A stretch of 64,000 nucleotides of DNA from Lachnospiraceae bacterium (GTDB lineage: Bacteria > Bacillota > Clostridia > Lachnospirales > Lachnospiraceae): assembly GCA_026169045.1 (NCBI GenBank), contig JAPFDH010000108.1:1-64000 (forward strand). The letters run 5' to 3'. Within the stretch, counting starts at the first letter, position 1; each line of letters begins with the position of its first letter. Both the position numbers and the translations under genes were made by a program. Positions 17,172 through 25,267 of this stretch are shown here, in pieces. The notes under the pieces were generated by a model, which saw only the letters and a list, made by a program, of their open reading frames with translations, searched no databases and had not been told where the DNA came from.

Positions 17172-18532
17172 AGAAAATTAATGAAACATTAGGAAGAAAG
17201 CTGCAAAAGATTTCTTCAACAAAAATAATTTTATTTGGATATTGTTTGATTATATTGGTAGGTACACTTTTATTAAGTCTTCCTATTGCGACAAGCGGTG
17301 ATGGGGGTACGGGAATAACAGATGCATTTTTTACTGCTACTTCTGCAACATGTGTGACGGGTTTGGTGCGGTTTGATACATATACCCACTGGACATTGTT
17401 TGGGCAAATCGTTATTTTGTGTTTAATTCAAATCGGTGGAATTGGATTTATGACAGTGGCAATCGCTCTTGTTATGATCGCAAGGCGGAAAATTGGTATA
17501 AATTCCCGAATGATAATGCAGGATTCCATTGCTGCTCCGCAGGTAGGTGGAATTGTGCGGATGACAAAATTGGTATTGGTCGGGACGGCAATAGTGGAAG
17601 GAACGGGAGCCTTATTATTATGTTTCCATTTCTGTCCAAGATTTGGTATTGGAAAAGGAATTTATTTTTCTATCTTCCATTCCATTTCAGCATTTTGTAA
17701 TGCCGGATTTGATTTGATGGGGATTGAAGAACAGTTTTCTTCATTGACAGCAGAAGCAGGCAATTGGTACATCAATTTGATCATCATGGCATTAATTGTA
17801 ATTGGAGGATTGGGCTTTTTTGTATGGCATGATTTGATCCAGTCTCGCTTTCGATTTTCTAAGATGCGTTTGCATACAAAGATCGTTTTGGTCATCACTA
17901 TTTTATTAATTGTAGTTGGAACATTGGTAATTTTTCTTTTAGAGCAGGAAGCAAAGGTTTTTTCTGGATTGTCAATTAAAGACCAGATTTTAGTTTCAGC
18001 ATTTCAATCGGTATCTGCACGTACTGCCGGATTTAACAGTATAAATCTAGCGGATATGACGGAGTCAGCGCAATTCGTTATGATTTGCCTAATGTTTATT
18101 GGTGGTTCAACGGGGTCTACCGCTGGTGGTATTAAGACAACGACATTTGGCGTTTTGGTTATCAGTATTGGTTCTGTATTTCGGCAAAAAAAGGCACTGG
18201 AGATATTCGGCAGAAGAATGGAAGAAGGAATTACGCGAACTGCATCGTGTATTTTCATGATGTATTTGGGACTTTCTTTAACAGTGGCTGTTATTATATG
18301 CAGAATAGAGTCTATTTCATTTATGAGTGCCTTATTTGAAAGTGTTTCTGCAATTGCAACAGTAGGGTTGTCGTTTGGTATTACTCCAGAGGTAAGTATG
18401 ATAAGTAAATTGCTTTTAGCCATGTTAATGTTGGTTGGACGTGTAGGATCTATTACAATTTTACTTGCATTTACGAATAAAAGGACACCGACAGCATCTC
18501 GATTGCCGTTGGAAAAGGTACAGATTGGATAA
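17168..18532 (+). CDS. ktrB: Trk/Ktr-type potassium uptake membrane subunit
   Basis: This 454-residue TrkH/KtrB-family protein has four M1-P-M2 repeats with filter-like segments TSATCVTGLVRFDT, ISAFCNAGFDLMG, SARTAGFNSINL and VSAIATVGLSFGIT. The basic N-terminus precedes the first membrane helix. It forms the ion pathway gated by the KtrA ring encoded 18 bases downstream. The start is GTG 17168, without a clear ribosome site and overlapping a leader-peptide stop. I see no c-di-AMP riboswitch in the leader. Confidence 0.92.
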   Translation: MKKINETLGRKLQKISSTKIILFGYCLIILVGTLLLSLPIATSGDGGTGITDAFFTATSATCVTGLVRFDTYTHWTLFGQIVILCLIQIGGIGFMTVAIALVMIARRKIGINSRMIMQDSIAAPQVGGIVRMTKLVLVGTAIVEGTGALLLCFHFCPRFGIGKGIYFSIFHSISAFCNAGFDLMGIEEQFSSLTAEAGNWYINLIIMALIVIGGLGFFVWHDLIQSRFRFSKMRLHTKIVLVITILLIVVGTLVIFLLEQEAKVFSGLSIKDQILVSAFQSVSARTAGFNSINLADMTESAQFVMICLMFIGGSTGSTAGGIKTTTFGVLVISIGSVFRQKKALEIFGRRMEEGITRTASCIFMMYLGLSLTVAVIICRIESISFMSALFESVSAIATVGLSFGITPEVSMISKLLLAMLMLVGRVGSITILLAFTNKRTPTASRLPLEKVQIG

Positions 18533-18550
18533 TTGGGAAAGGAGATTTCT

Positions 18551-19198
18551 ATGAAATCAATTTTGATGATAGGATTGGGAAGATTTGGTCGACATATGGC
18601 ACAGAAACTGATAGACATGGGAAATTCTGTAATGGCCATTGAAAAAGATGAAGCAAGGGCAGATGCTGCAATTAACATTGTTCAAAATATTCAGATTGGC
18701 GATGCCACCGATGAAGGATTTATGGAATCGATTGGTGTCAGTAATTTTGATATATGTGTTGTATCTATTGGAAATAATTTTCAAAGTGCTCTGGAGGCTA
18801 CAGTAATCCTAAAGGATCTTGGCGGACAGTTTATTTTGGCAAGAGCACAAAGGGATGTTCATAAGAAGCTTTTACTGAGAAATGGAGCCGATCATGTTGT
18901 CTATGCTGAAAGAGAGATGGCAGAACGTTTAGCTGTAAAGTATGGATCTAAAAATATATTTGACTATATTCAGCTGACACCGGAATATGCAATTTTTGAA
19001 ATAGCGGTTCCTCAATCCTGGTATGGAAAAAGTATTATTGAATGTTCAGTCAGAACCAGATATCATGTGAGCATTTTGGCAACAAAGCATGGAGGAAAAA
19101 TTTATCCTTTACCGCATCCGGATCATGTATTTTCTTCCGATGAAACATTGATGGTTATGGGAAGTCATGAAAATATTCGTATGCTTACGAGAAGATAA
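18551..19198 (+). CDS. ktrA: Ktr potassium uptake regulatory subunit (RCK domains)
   Basis: This 215-residue cytoplasmic protein has an RCK_N Rossmann domain (IGLGRFGRHMA at the N-terminus, Glu in AIEKDE, then GDATDEGF) and an RCK_C domain from about residue 140. Single N-C RCK proteins of this size are KtrA, whose octameric ring binds ATP/ADP and gates KtrB. I chose ATG 18551 behind AAAGGAGAT. Confidence 0.93.
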   Translation: MKSILMIGLGRFGRHMAQKLIDMGNSVMAIEKDEARADAAINIVQNIQIGDATDEGFMESIGVSNFDICVVSIGNNFQSALEATVILKDLGGQFILARAQRDVHKKLLLRNGADHVVYAEREMAERLAVKYGSKNIFDYIQLTPEYAIFEIAVPQSWYGKSIIECSVRTRYHVSILATKHGGKIYPLPHPDHVFSSDETLMVMGSHENIRMLTRR

Positions 19199-19210
19199 TA
19201 AATAATTTTT

Positions 19211-19253
19211 AGCTGCCTTGATACGGTAATATCCGTATTAAGGCAGCTTTTTA
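19211..19253 (+). terminator. Terminator between ktrA and the convergent membrane gene
   Basis: A strong stem pairs AGCTGCCTT-ATACGG with CCGTAT-AAGGCAGCT (19211-19248), with T-rich sequence on both sides. It can serve both converging transcripts. Confidence 0.8.
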
Positions 19254-19265
19254 GTGGAATAAAGG

Positions 19266-19778
19266 TTAACTTAATTGTCTCCAAAGTGTGGTGAGAAAAT
19301 CTGCCAGAAACAGAAGAAAGGTGTAACGGGCAAAGGTATGTAATGTATTACGCCGGAAATAAAATACCCATTTTTCCAATAAAGGATGCATTTGGCATGT
19401 AACCAGGTAGGATAAAAAAGCAAAGGGAACCAGCGTTTCCAGACATATTCTTCCGTCTATTTGAAAAAAGAAATTGCTGTAATCCCACCAACGCTCATGA
19501 AACAGAAATTCCATAATGACACTTGTGGAAAATTCTAAAATTCCACAAATAATCATGGAGGCAAGTATAAATTGAAAGGGTTTCCTGAGTATATTTTTTG
19601 TAATAGAAATAACCATCAAACATCCGATTCCATATATGGGACAATAAGGACCAAATAGGAAACCACGATTGGTAAAACCGCTGCCTGTCATGGCGACAAA
19701 AGTAACCTCTAGAATCCATCCAAGACATGAATAGACCAAAAAGTAAATCCATAGCCGTTCGTATTGAAGGTTTGTCAA
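19266..19778 (-). CDS. Putative membrane protein, CmpB/PF06541 ('putative ABC transporter permease') type
   Basis: This 170-residue membrane protein has about five hydrophobic segments and the conserved N-terminal block FLVYSCLGWILEV followed by FTNRGFLFGPYCPIYGIG. That matches the PF06541 family, which is labelled ABC permease in databases but has little functional proof. The start is TTG 19778 behind GGAGG. It lies convergent to ktrA and has no visible ABC partner. Confidence 0.8.
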   Translation of the reverse strand: MTNLQYERLWIYFLVYSCLGWILEVTFVAMTGSGFTNRGFLFGPYCPIYGIGCLMVISITKNILRKPFQFILASMIICGILEFSTSVIMEFLFHERWWDYSNFFFQIDGRICLETLVPFAFLSYLVTCQMHPLLEKWVFYFRRNTLHTFARYTFLLFLADFLTTLWRQLS

Positions 19779-19862
19779 TCGAATACCTCCATATTATTAT
19801 CGTATATAATCAGTAATATGCAATAATAAGAAAAGATGTGATACGAATGACCGGGGATGATA

Positions 19863-21197
19863 TTAGTTTTTATGGATTGTATAGCATCCGTTTCCGTCAG
19901 AAAGAATGGTATGCTGATAGAATGCTGTCATCGCGTTTGTCAATTGAAGTGTATCTTTGACACTGCCTGTTTCGTAGGGCGAATGCATAGCCAGCTGGGC
20001 GACGCCAATATCGACACTATTTATTGCCACATGGGAAGTGGATAAATTTCCGAGTGTAGATCCTCCGGGCTGGTCAGAACGATTGAAGAAAAGTTGGTAT
20101 GGAATTTTTTCATCATCTAAAATAGAACGGAATAATGCATAGGAGACGCTGTCGGTAGTGTAGCTTTGATTTCCGGCAAATTTAATTAAAACGCCACCGC
20201 CCAGATAAGGTTTATTGACGGGATCACATTTTTCTTCGTAATTCGGATGGATGGCATGGCCGTTATCGGCAGATACAAGAAAACTGGAAGCCAGTGAGGC
20301 AAAATGTTCTTCATCTGATTTTCCAAATGCGATGCTGATTCGTTTTAATACATCGGAAAGGAACGGAGAACGGGCGCCCTGTTTCGTTCCGCTTCCCACT
20401 TCTTCATTATCTAAAATTGCGCATACAGAAACATTGGTGTTATTGTTACTCTGTACCAGTGCATTAACGGAAGAAAAGGCACACTGTAAGTCATCTAATT
20501 TTGGTGCAGAGATAAACTCACGGTTTGCTCCCCAGATACAACCCTTCATTCTATTGTAAAGGTAGAGTTCGGTTCCCACAATAGACTCTTTGGAAACATT
20601 AAGAGTATTAGCAATAAGGTCAAGAAGTGCACCGTCAGCACATTCGCTGCCGAATATGGGAAGCAGATCTTTTTGGGGATTGAAAGAATAGCCGTCATTG
20701 ATATTGCGGTTCATGTGGATGGCGAGATTGACAATCATGACGAGATCCTGATCCAGATTGATAAGACGGGATGTAAATTGGTTTCCCTGACGAACCATTA
20801 CTTTTCCTGCTATGGAAAGAGGACGGTCAAACCAAGGAGAGCAGATCATACCTCCATAGCGTTCCACATTTAATTTTGTATAATGACCGGCGGTTTTCAT
20901 TTCCGGGTTTTCTTTCAGTTTAAAAGTGGGAGAATCACTGTGGCTGGCTATAATCTGAAAATTCTTAAAATCATTTTCCGGTATTTTAAAAGCGATTATT
21001 GCGGAGTCATTCCGGCGCACGAAATATGACTTTCCTTTTTCCAGTTTCCAGATATTGTTTTCCATAAGTTCAGTAAAGCCATGTTTTGAAAGGATATCAG
21101 AAGTGCTGGCGACAGCGTGGAAACAGCTGGGGCTGTTTTCAATAAAATGGAACAATTCGTGAGTTGAGGCTTCATATTGTGCCTGCGTTGCATTCAT
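19863..21197 (-). CDS. apeB: M18 family aminopeptidase
   Basis: This protein of about 444 residues is a dinuclear zinc M18 peptidase that removes acidic N-terminal residues. It shows the first His ligand in IIASHSDSPTFKLK, the catalytic DNEEVGSGTKQGA, the SADNGHAIHPNYEEK block and the C-terminal His in VAQLAMHSPYET. The start is ATG 21197 behind AGGAGG; the frame extends further upstream but through a repeat element. A terminator and a repeat copy separate it from the upstream GH4 gene. Confidence 0.92.
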   Translation of the reverse strand: MNATQAQYEASTHELFHFIENSPSCFHAVASTSDILSKHGFTELMENNIWKLEKGKSYFVRRNDSAIIAFKIPENDFKNFQIIASHSDSPTFKLKENPEMKTAGHYTKLNVERYGGMICSPWFDRPLSIAGKVMVRQGNQFTSRLINLDQDLVMIVNLAIHMNRNINDGYSFNPQKDLLPIFGSECADGALLDLIANTLNVSKESIVGTELYLYNRMKGCIWGANREFISAPKLDDLQCAFSSVNALVQSNNNTNVSVCAILDNEEVGSGTKQGARSPFLSDVLKRISIAFGKSDEEHFASLASSFLVSADNGHAIHPNYEEKCDPVNKPYLGGGVLIKFAGNQSYTTDSVSYALFRSILDDEKIPYQLFFNRSDQPGGSTLGNLSTSHVAINSVDIGVAQLAMHSPYETGSVKDTLQLTNAMTAFYQHTILSDGNGCYTIHKN

Positions 21198-21247
21198 AGT
21201 AAAATACCTCCTAATTGTAATATAAATCATAAATATCGAAGTAACGA

Positions 21248-21338
21248 TGAGCAACACGCTTTGCGAGTTTCTCACGTTCGCGGACAGTCGCCGCAGACGT
21301 ATGCAAGCATCTGCGCACGACTCATTGTCTGCGTGTAA
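21248..21338 (-). repeat. Dispersed repeat of about 90 bp, copy 1
   Basis: Read on the minus strand this segment is closely similar to 56896-56984 on the plus strand. Shared blocks are GTGCAGATGCTTG or GCGCAGATGCTTG, ATACG, CGGC-ACTG and CGCGAACGTGAGAAACTCGC followed by AAGCGT. Both copies are GC-rich against the local background and lie between genes. Confidence 0.7.
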
Positions 21339-21342
21339 ATAA

Positions 21343-21389
21343 AAAGCTGCGGCGGGATTTCCAGATATTATCCATCGCCGCAGCACTTT
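21343..21389 (-). terminator. Terminator of the GH4 gene
   Basis: A perfect nine-base stem GCTGCGGCG/CGCCGCAGC (21346-21354/21376-21384) has, on the minus strand, a T-run after it. It ends the GH4 transcript. Confidence 0.75.
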
Positions 21390-21458
21390 TATCATACCAA
21401 ATTTTACTTATGGTTGACAATGGCACATATGCATGAATTATAAAAAACTCAAAAATGA

Positions 21459-22781
21459 TCAGCGGTACATTTTCATATAATCTCCGTGAGCATCGATTAA
21501 TTCATCTGTCATAGAAACGATATCTTTGAGATTTAACTCAGCAGCCGTATGGGGATCCATCATAGCAGCCTGATAAATTTTTTGACGGTCTCTGGTACGG
21601 GCGGCTTCAATGGTGAGAAGCTGTACATTAATATTGGTCATATTCATGGCGGCAAGCTGAGTAGGAAGAGAACCGACATGGCATGGATGGATACCTGTAG
21701 AATCTACCAGGCAGGGAACTTCTACACATGCATCGGAAGGAAGGTTATCGATTAAACCTGTATTTAGAACATTGCCTCCAATTTTATAAGGTACACCGGT
21801 AACGACAGCTTCCATGATATAAGAAGCATATTCTTTGGAGCGAGTATGGCTGATTTTTCCGTCATTTAAAATATTTTCCCGTTCTTTTTCCCAGCCAGCA
21901 ATTTGATTAATACAACGTCTGGGATATTCGTCCAATGGAATATTATAGGCATCAATCATTTCCGGATAACGGGATTTAATAAAGTATGGATTATATTCGG
22001 CATTATGTTCACTGGATTCCGTACAATAATAACCGAGATATTTTATATATTCAAAACGAACCATATCATCATGTTTTTCTGTACTGTTTTTTTGCGCAGC
22101 CCGTTTTTTGATTTCAGGATACAAATCATTTCCGTATTTATCATGAATATCCAAAAGCCAAGCCATATGATTAATACCGGCAATGGTTTCTGTGCGTCCT
22201 TCCAAACAGTCAGTCATATCCAATTTTTTTAAAAGATTTTCTGAGCAAACCTGCACGCTATGACAGAGTCCGACTGTCTTTATTTTTGTATAACGCTGCA
22301 TATATCCGGTTAACATTGCCATGGGATTGGTGTAATTGAGAAATAGGGCATTTGGACATACCTCTTCCATATCGCGCGCAAAATCTTCCATAACTGGGAT
22401 TGTTCGCAGTGCACGCATAATTCCACCGATTCCTAATGTATCGGCAATGGTTTGGCGAAGGCCATATTTTTTGGGGATTTCAAAATCAATTACCGTACAT
22501 GGTTCGTATCCGCCCACCTGGATCGCATTGACAACAAATGTTGCATCTTTTAAAGCAGCTTTTCGGTTTTCTACTCCAAGATAGGTATGGATGGTAGCAC
22601 GGTCCTGATTTACATTTTTGTTAATTGCACGAAGAATGATCTCCGAATCATTTAAACGTTGTTCATCGATATCATAAAGTGCAATTTCTGCCTCGCACAA
22701 AGAAGGTGTGCACATACAATCCCCCAAAACATTCCTTGCAAATACAGTGCTTCCGGCACCCATAAACGTGATTTTTAACAT
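21459..22781 (-). CDS. Glycoside hydrolase family 4, alpha-galactosidase/alpha-glucosidase type
   Basis: This 440-residue NAD- and Mn-dependent GH4 enzyme has the N-terminal dinucleotide loop FMGAGSTVFA, DTLGIGGIMRALRTIP, NYTNPMAM, the metal-ligand motif GLCHSVQ and GINHMAW. The CHSV variant marks the branch acting on non-phosphorylated alpha-galactosides or alpha-glucosides (MelA-like), not the CDMP or CNVP phospho-glycosidases. It is cytoplasmic. ATG 22781 follows GAGGAGG. It is divergent from an AraC regulator across a 70-bp tandem repeat, so that regulator probably controls it. Confidence 0.9.
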   Translation of the reverse strand: MLKITFMGAGSTVFARNVLGDCMCTPSLCEAEIALYDIDEQRLNDSEIILRAINKNVNQDRATIHTYLGVENRKAALKDATFVVNAIQVGGYEPCTVIDFEIPKKYGLRQTIADTLGIGGIMRALRTIPVMEDFARDMEEVCPNALFLNYTNPMAMLTGYMQRYTKIKTVGLCHSVQVCSENLLKKLDMTDCLEGRTETIAGINHMAWLLDIHDKYGNDLYPEIKKRAAQKNSTEKHDDMVRFEYIKYLGYYCTESSEHNAEYNPYFIKSRYPEMIDAYNIPLDEYPRRCINQIAGWEKERENILNDGKISHTRSKEYASYIMEAVVTGVPYKIGGNVLNTGLIDNLPSDACVEVPCLVDSTGIHPCHVGSLPTQLAAMNMTNINVQLLTIEAARTRDRQKIYQAAMMDPHTAAELNLKDIVSMTDELIDAHGDYMKMYR

Positions 22782-22800
22782 AAATATACCTCCTCATTAT

Positions 22801-22870
22801 ATTCCTATGGAAAGATTCCTATGGAAAGGTTTCTATGGAAATGTTCCATTGGAAAGGTTCCATTGGAAAT
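22801..22870. repeat. Five tandem 14-bp repeats, probable regulator-binding array
   Basis: Units lie at 22801, 22815, 22829, 22843 and 22857, each exactly 14 bp. The first two are identical (ATTCCTATGGAAAG); the others are GTTTCTATGGAAAT, GTTCCATTGGAAAG and GTTCCATTGGAAAT. Most carry the dyad TTCC-N3-GGAA. The array fills the divergent gap between the GH4 gene and the AraC gene, directly behind the GH4 ribosome site. Confidence 0.9.
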
Positions 22871-22891
22871 TTTCTACGGTTATTGTATAAT
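22863..22891 (+). promoter_or_regulatory. Promoter of the AraC-type regulator
   Basis: TTGGAA at 22863-22868 and TATAAT at 22886-22891 are spaced by 17 bases. The -35 lies inside the last 14-bp repeat, which suggests autoregulation. Confidence 0.6.
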
Positions 22892-22967
22892 AAAGACAAA
22901 AAAGAAGCGTTATTTTTTGTTTCGAAATGAGCAAAAAAAAGAAATGATTTGTTGCATAGGAGGAACA

Positions 22968-23774
22968 ATGGGGGAAAAGAATAGCAAGGGGCAGCCATTG
23001 CAGGTATTTTATTGCGGAAGAGAAGCGTGTGCATTCGGTCACTTTTGGGGACCTGCCGTCCGCCCGCATTATCTTTTACATGTAATTTTAACTGGAAAAG
23101 GATTTTATACGGTAAATAATACAAAATATACACTACAAGGGGGAGATGCTTTCTTTATTCGTCCGATGGAATCCCATTTTTATCAGGCAGACAGCAAAAA
23201 TCCATGGGAATATGCCTGGGTAGGATTTGGCGGATATGAAGCAGAAACTGTTTTAGAGGAGACTGTGTTTTCTAAAAGTTCCGTATACTACGGAAAAAAT
23301 GAAAATGAAGATATGATTCATAAGATAAAAGACTTGGTTGCTGTTTACGAAAAAAAAGAATCAAACTGGCTTATCCTAAGTGGAAAATTGATGGAACTGT
23401 TGGGAGAAATGAGAGCAGGAAAGGAAGAAAAATATGAAGGGGAATATTTAAAAAAGGCATTGCAATATGTGGAAGATCATTACAGCTATGATATTAAGGT
23501 ACAAGATATTGCTGATTGGATTGGTATAGATCGAACCTACTTGTATCGTATTTTTGTTAGGGAAATTGGGATGTCACCAAAAGTATATTTAACACAACAG
23601 CGATTAGAACATGCCATGCGTATGTTATGTTCTTCCAATTATTCTATAAGTGAAATTGCCTATTCGTGTGGCTTTTGTGATATGGTCTCTTTTCATAATC
23701 ATTTTCGGAAAAAAACTGGTATGACACCCGGTAATTATCGTAAAAGAAATCGGATCAGAGAGAGTATTACGTAA
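22968..23774 (+). CDS. AraC family transcriptional regulator with cupin-like sensor
   Basis: This 268-residue regulator has an N-terminal AraC_binding cupin domain (VRPHYLLHVILTGKGFYTV...GDAFFIRP) and a C-terminal double HTH from about residue 165 (VQDIADWIGIDRTYLYRIF, then ISEIAYSCGFCDMVSFHNHFRKKTGMTPGNYR). The type resembles MsmR/RafR-like activators of sugar use. I start at ATG 22968 behind AGGAGG; the frame is open upstream, but through the repeat array. It is divergent from the GH4 glycosidase, its likely target, and the 14-bp repeats are its likely sites. Confidence 0.9.
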   Translation: MGEKNSKGQPLQVFYCGREACAFGHFWGPAVRPHYLLHVILTGKGFYTVNNTKYTLQGGDAFFIRPMESHFYQADSKNPWEYAWVGFGGYEAETVLEETVFSKSSVYYGKNENEDMIHKIKDLVAVYEKKESNWLILSGKLMELLGEMRAGKEEKYEGEYLKKALQYVEDHYSYDIKVQDIADWIGIDRTYLYRIFVREIGMSPKVYLTQQRLEHAMRMLCSSNYSISEIAYSCGFCDMVSFHNHFRKKTGMTPGNYRKRNRIRESIT

Positions 23775-23836
23775 CAGTTTTACGAATGGCGCGGGTTGAA
23801 TTGTGATAGTATTACGGATATTTCCCAACATAAGTA

Positions 23837-23865
23837 TTGACAGAGGGAATAAATTTTGATAAACT
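23837..23865 (+). promoter_or_regulatory. Promoter of the tRNA-Leu gene
   Basis: Perfect TTGACA at 23837-23842 and TAAACT at 23860-23865 are spaced by 17 bases, about 18 bases before the tRNA. Confidence 0.65.
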
Positions 23866-23882
23866 GACATCTGTAATTAAAA

Positions 23883-23964
23883 GCGGATGTGGCGGAATTG
23901 GCAGACGCGCCAGATTTAGGTTCTGGTGTCCCGTGACGTGCAGGTTCAAGTCCTGTCATCCGCA
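23883..23964 (+). tRNA. tRNA-Leu (anticodon UAG)
   Basis: The acceptor stem GCGGATG (23883-23889) pairs with CATCCGC (23957-23963), followed by discriminator A. The anticodon stem CCAGA/TCTGG encloses the loop TTTAGGT, giving anticodon TAG. A long variable arm and the T-loop GGTTCAAGTCC confirm a class II leucine tRNA. No CCA is encoded. Its 3' end is the probable attachment site of the decayed element that follows. Confidence 0.95.
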
Positions 23965-23970
23965 TCCTTA

Positions 23971-23996
23971 AAGCCTTGTGTTTACAAGGCTTTTTT
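23971..23996 (+). terminator. Terminator of tRNA-Leu
   Basis: The stem AAGCCTTG/CAAGGCTT with loop TGTTTA is followed by a T-run. It overlaps the 3' end of the integrase remnant on the other strand. Confidence 0.85.
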
Positions 23997-24345
23997 CTTT
24001 TCGTGTTGTATTTCATGTTGCATTAAATCGAGATGTTTCATAAGATTTTGATTAAAGCGGACAGATTCTTCGTCAATTACATTCCTATAAATACTTTTTA
24101 ATGTCCCATCAGATGACCAGCCCCCTCTCTGCATGATGTATACATCAGGAATCCCCAATGCATGCATGATGGATGCCGCATAATGACGCAGGTCGTGAAA
24201 GCGGAAATGTGGGAGATCAGTTTTTCGGATGGCTTTGCAAAAACGGTTTGTGATCTGGTCTGAATGGTTTTTGTCATGGATTTATTTACGCTGACAGTAT
24301 TCCTATGAATCTCATCGGATGTAAGGGCACATATTTCTCCGTGCC
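23982..24345 (-). pseudogene. Tyrosine recombinase/integrase, 3' part, frameshifted
   Basis: On the minus strand the frame ending at 23982 reads the integrase C-terminus: RFHDLRHYAASIMHALG (box II), then PDVYIMQRGGWSSDGTL and SIYRN with the catalytic Tyr. Upstream this frame stops near 24287. The preceding sequence continues in another frame as RHGEICALTSDEIHRNTVSV, which carries the box I Arg region. The gene is thus truncated and frameshifted and cannot make an active enzyme. Its position next to the tRNA 3' end is typical for integrases of elements inserted in tRNA genes. Confidence 0.85.
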
Positions 24346-25033
24346 TATCAGTTAGTTTTTGAATATATGGAGACTTTCTATATCATGAAGCATATTTATA
24401 GTTATTGTGATTATATGTTAACGAATGATTATGAATAGTTGTATAGGAAGTTCCAGCAAGATTAGTCTCTGATCGCAGGTTAAGATGAAGAAAATTTTAT
24501 TTTAACTTGTACTAAATTTTGATCTAAGATCAATCCAGCCAAATTTTTGATTCCAGTGTTCTGCTCAGTGGTAAAACTGACCAGCGAAAGCACTTACAGC
24601 AGACTGAGAAAGAAATCATCTGTGGGTATGTGCAAGAGTCATGCGATAAAAGAAACCGTCCGGCTTGCGTCCCAGTGACGGCAAGTTTTTATAGGGATCA
24701 TCTTTCATACGTACCCGCCATTTTGCTCCACTGTTGTTTTTCTCGAAAAGCTTTTTGCTCCATTCCTGCGACGTGCTTTGGCGTTAGCACGCTCTCCGAA
24801 ACTTTTGGATATTTTTTCCTGAAGTCTGGCTCCTTGCATTGCTTTTACAGCCGGGGTATTCTTTTGTGAATTATCATTCTGTTTTCAAGGTATTGTCCAT
24901 AGATGAACTACTTTAAGTCTACACGGAAAAAATATAATCTTTGGAATCTTGCTAGAATTACATTTTAATGAAGTTTACACTTTGAAAATTGCATTTTTGC
25001 AATCATTCTGTATAATGGAAGCATGCGGAGGAG
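24346..25033. other. Degenerate mobile-element sequence
   Basis: No intact gene is supported. On the minus strand a 30-codon frame (24616-24708), preceded by about 30 more open codons without a start, reads KDDPYKNLPSLGRKPDGFFY. An overlapping frame reads KAMQGARLQEKISKSF. Both look like coding remnants, but their families are not recognised. Near the right edge an inverted repeat TTGCA-TTTT-TGCAA (24989-25002) lies just before a TATAAT (25011-25016). That is a plausible operator and promoter for the regulator fragment that follows. Confidence 0.5.
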
Positions 25034-25144
25034 ATGCGTGTCTATGGCTTTATTCGCAACATGAAAACAGTCAGCAGTGATATTCTCATAGGTGTAGTAA
25101 AGAAATTTAAGGTATCGCCAGACTACATACTGGTGATGATGTAA
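25034..25144 (+). pseudogene. Fragment of an XRE-family (HTH_3) regulator
   Basis: A 36-codon frame reads the C-terminal half of a phage-type helix-turn-helix domain: TVSSDILIGVVKKFKVSPDYIL. In complete regulators this stretch follows an N-terminal HTH that is missing here. A GGAGGAG site precedes the ATG, but the recognition helix is gone, so I treat it as a remnant of the element's repressor. Confidence 0.6.
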
Positions 25145-25176
25145 TAGTAATAATTTCCTAACAAATTGGACCGTTT

Positions 25177-25266
25177 ATGATGCTAAATAAAGAAACTGCC
25201 AATTTATTTCATAAGATGGCGAAGAAGATGTTGGAATCGGTTAATGAAGAGATTGGGGTAAAGTAA
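25177..25266 (+). CDS. Possible 29-residue peptide upstream of the phosphoesterase
   Basis: ATG-ATG at 25177 opens a 29-codon frame (MMLNKETANLFHKMAKKMLES...). It ends one base before the ATG of the large phosphoesterase gene. There is no good ribosome site. It may be a leader peptide, or the tail of a deleted gene that was translationally coupled to the next one. Confidence 0.3.
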   Translation: MMLNKETANLFHKMAKKMLESVNEEIGVK

Positions 25267-25267
25267 T

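Noticed and set aside
21198-21395. N-terminal extension of the M18 peptidase
   Set aside because: It would translate the dispersed repeat; ATG 21197 has an AGGAGG site and fits the family start.
22801-22870. Tandem repeats as a CRISPR array
   Set aside because: Units are 14 bp and directly adjacent, with no spacers and no cas genes.
24630-24869. 79-codon plus-strand frame in the decayed element
   Set aside because: Coding-like sequence in this stretch reads on the minus strand; the plus frame has no ribosome site.
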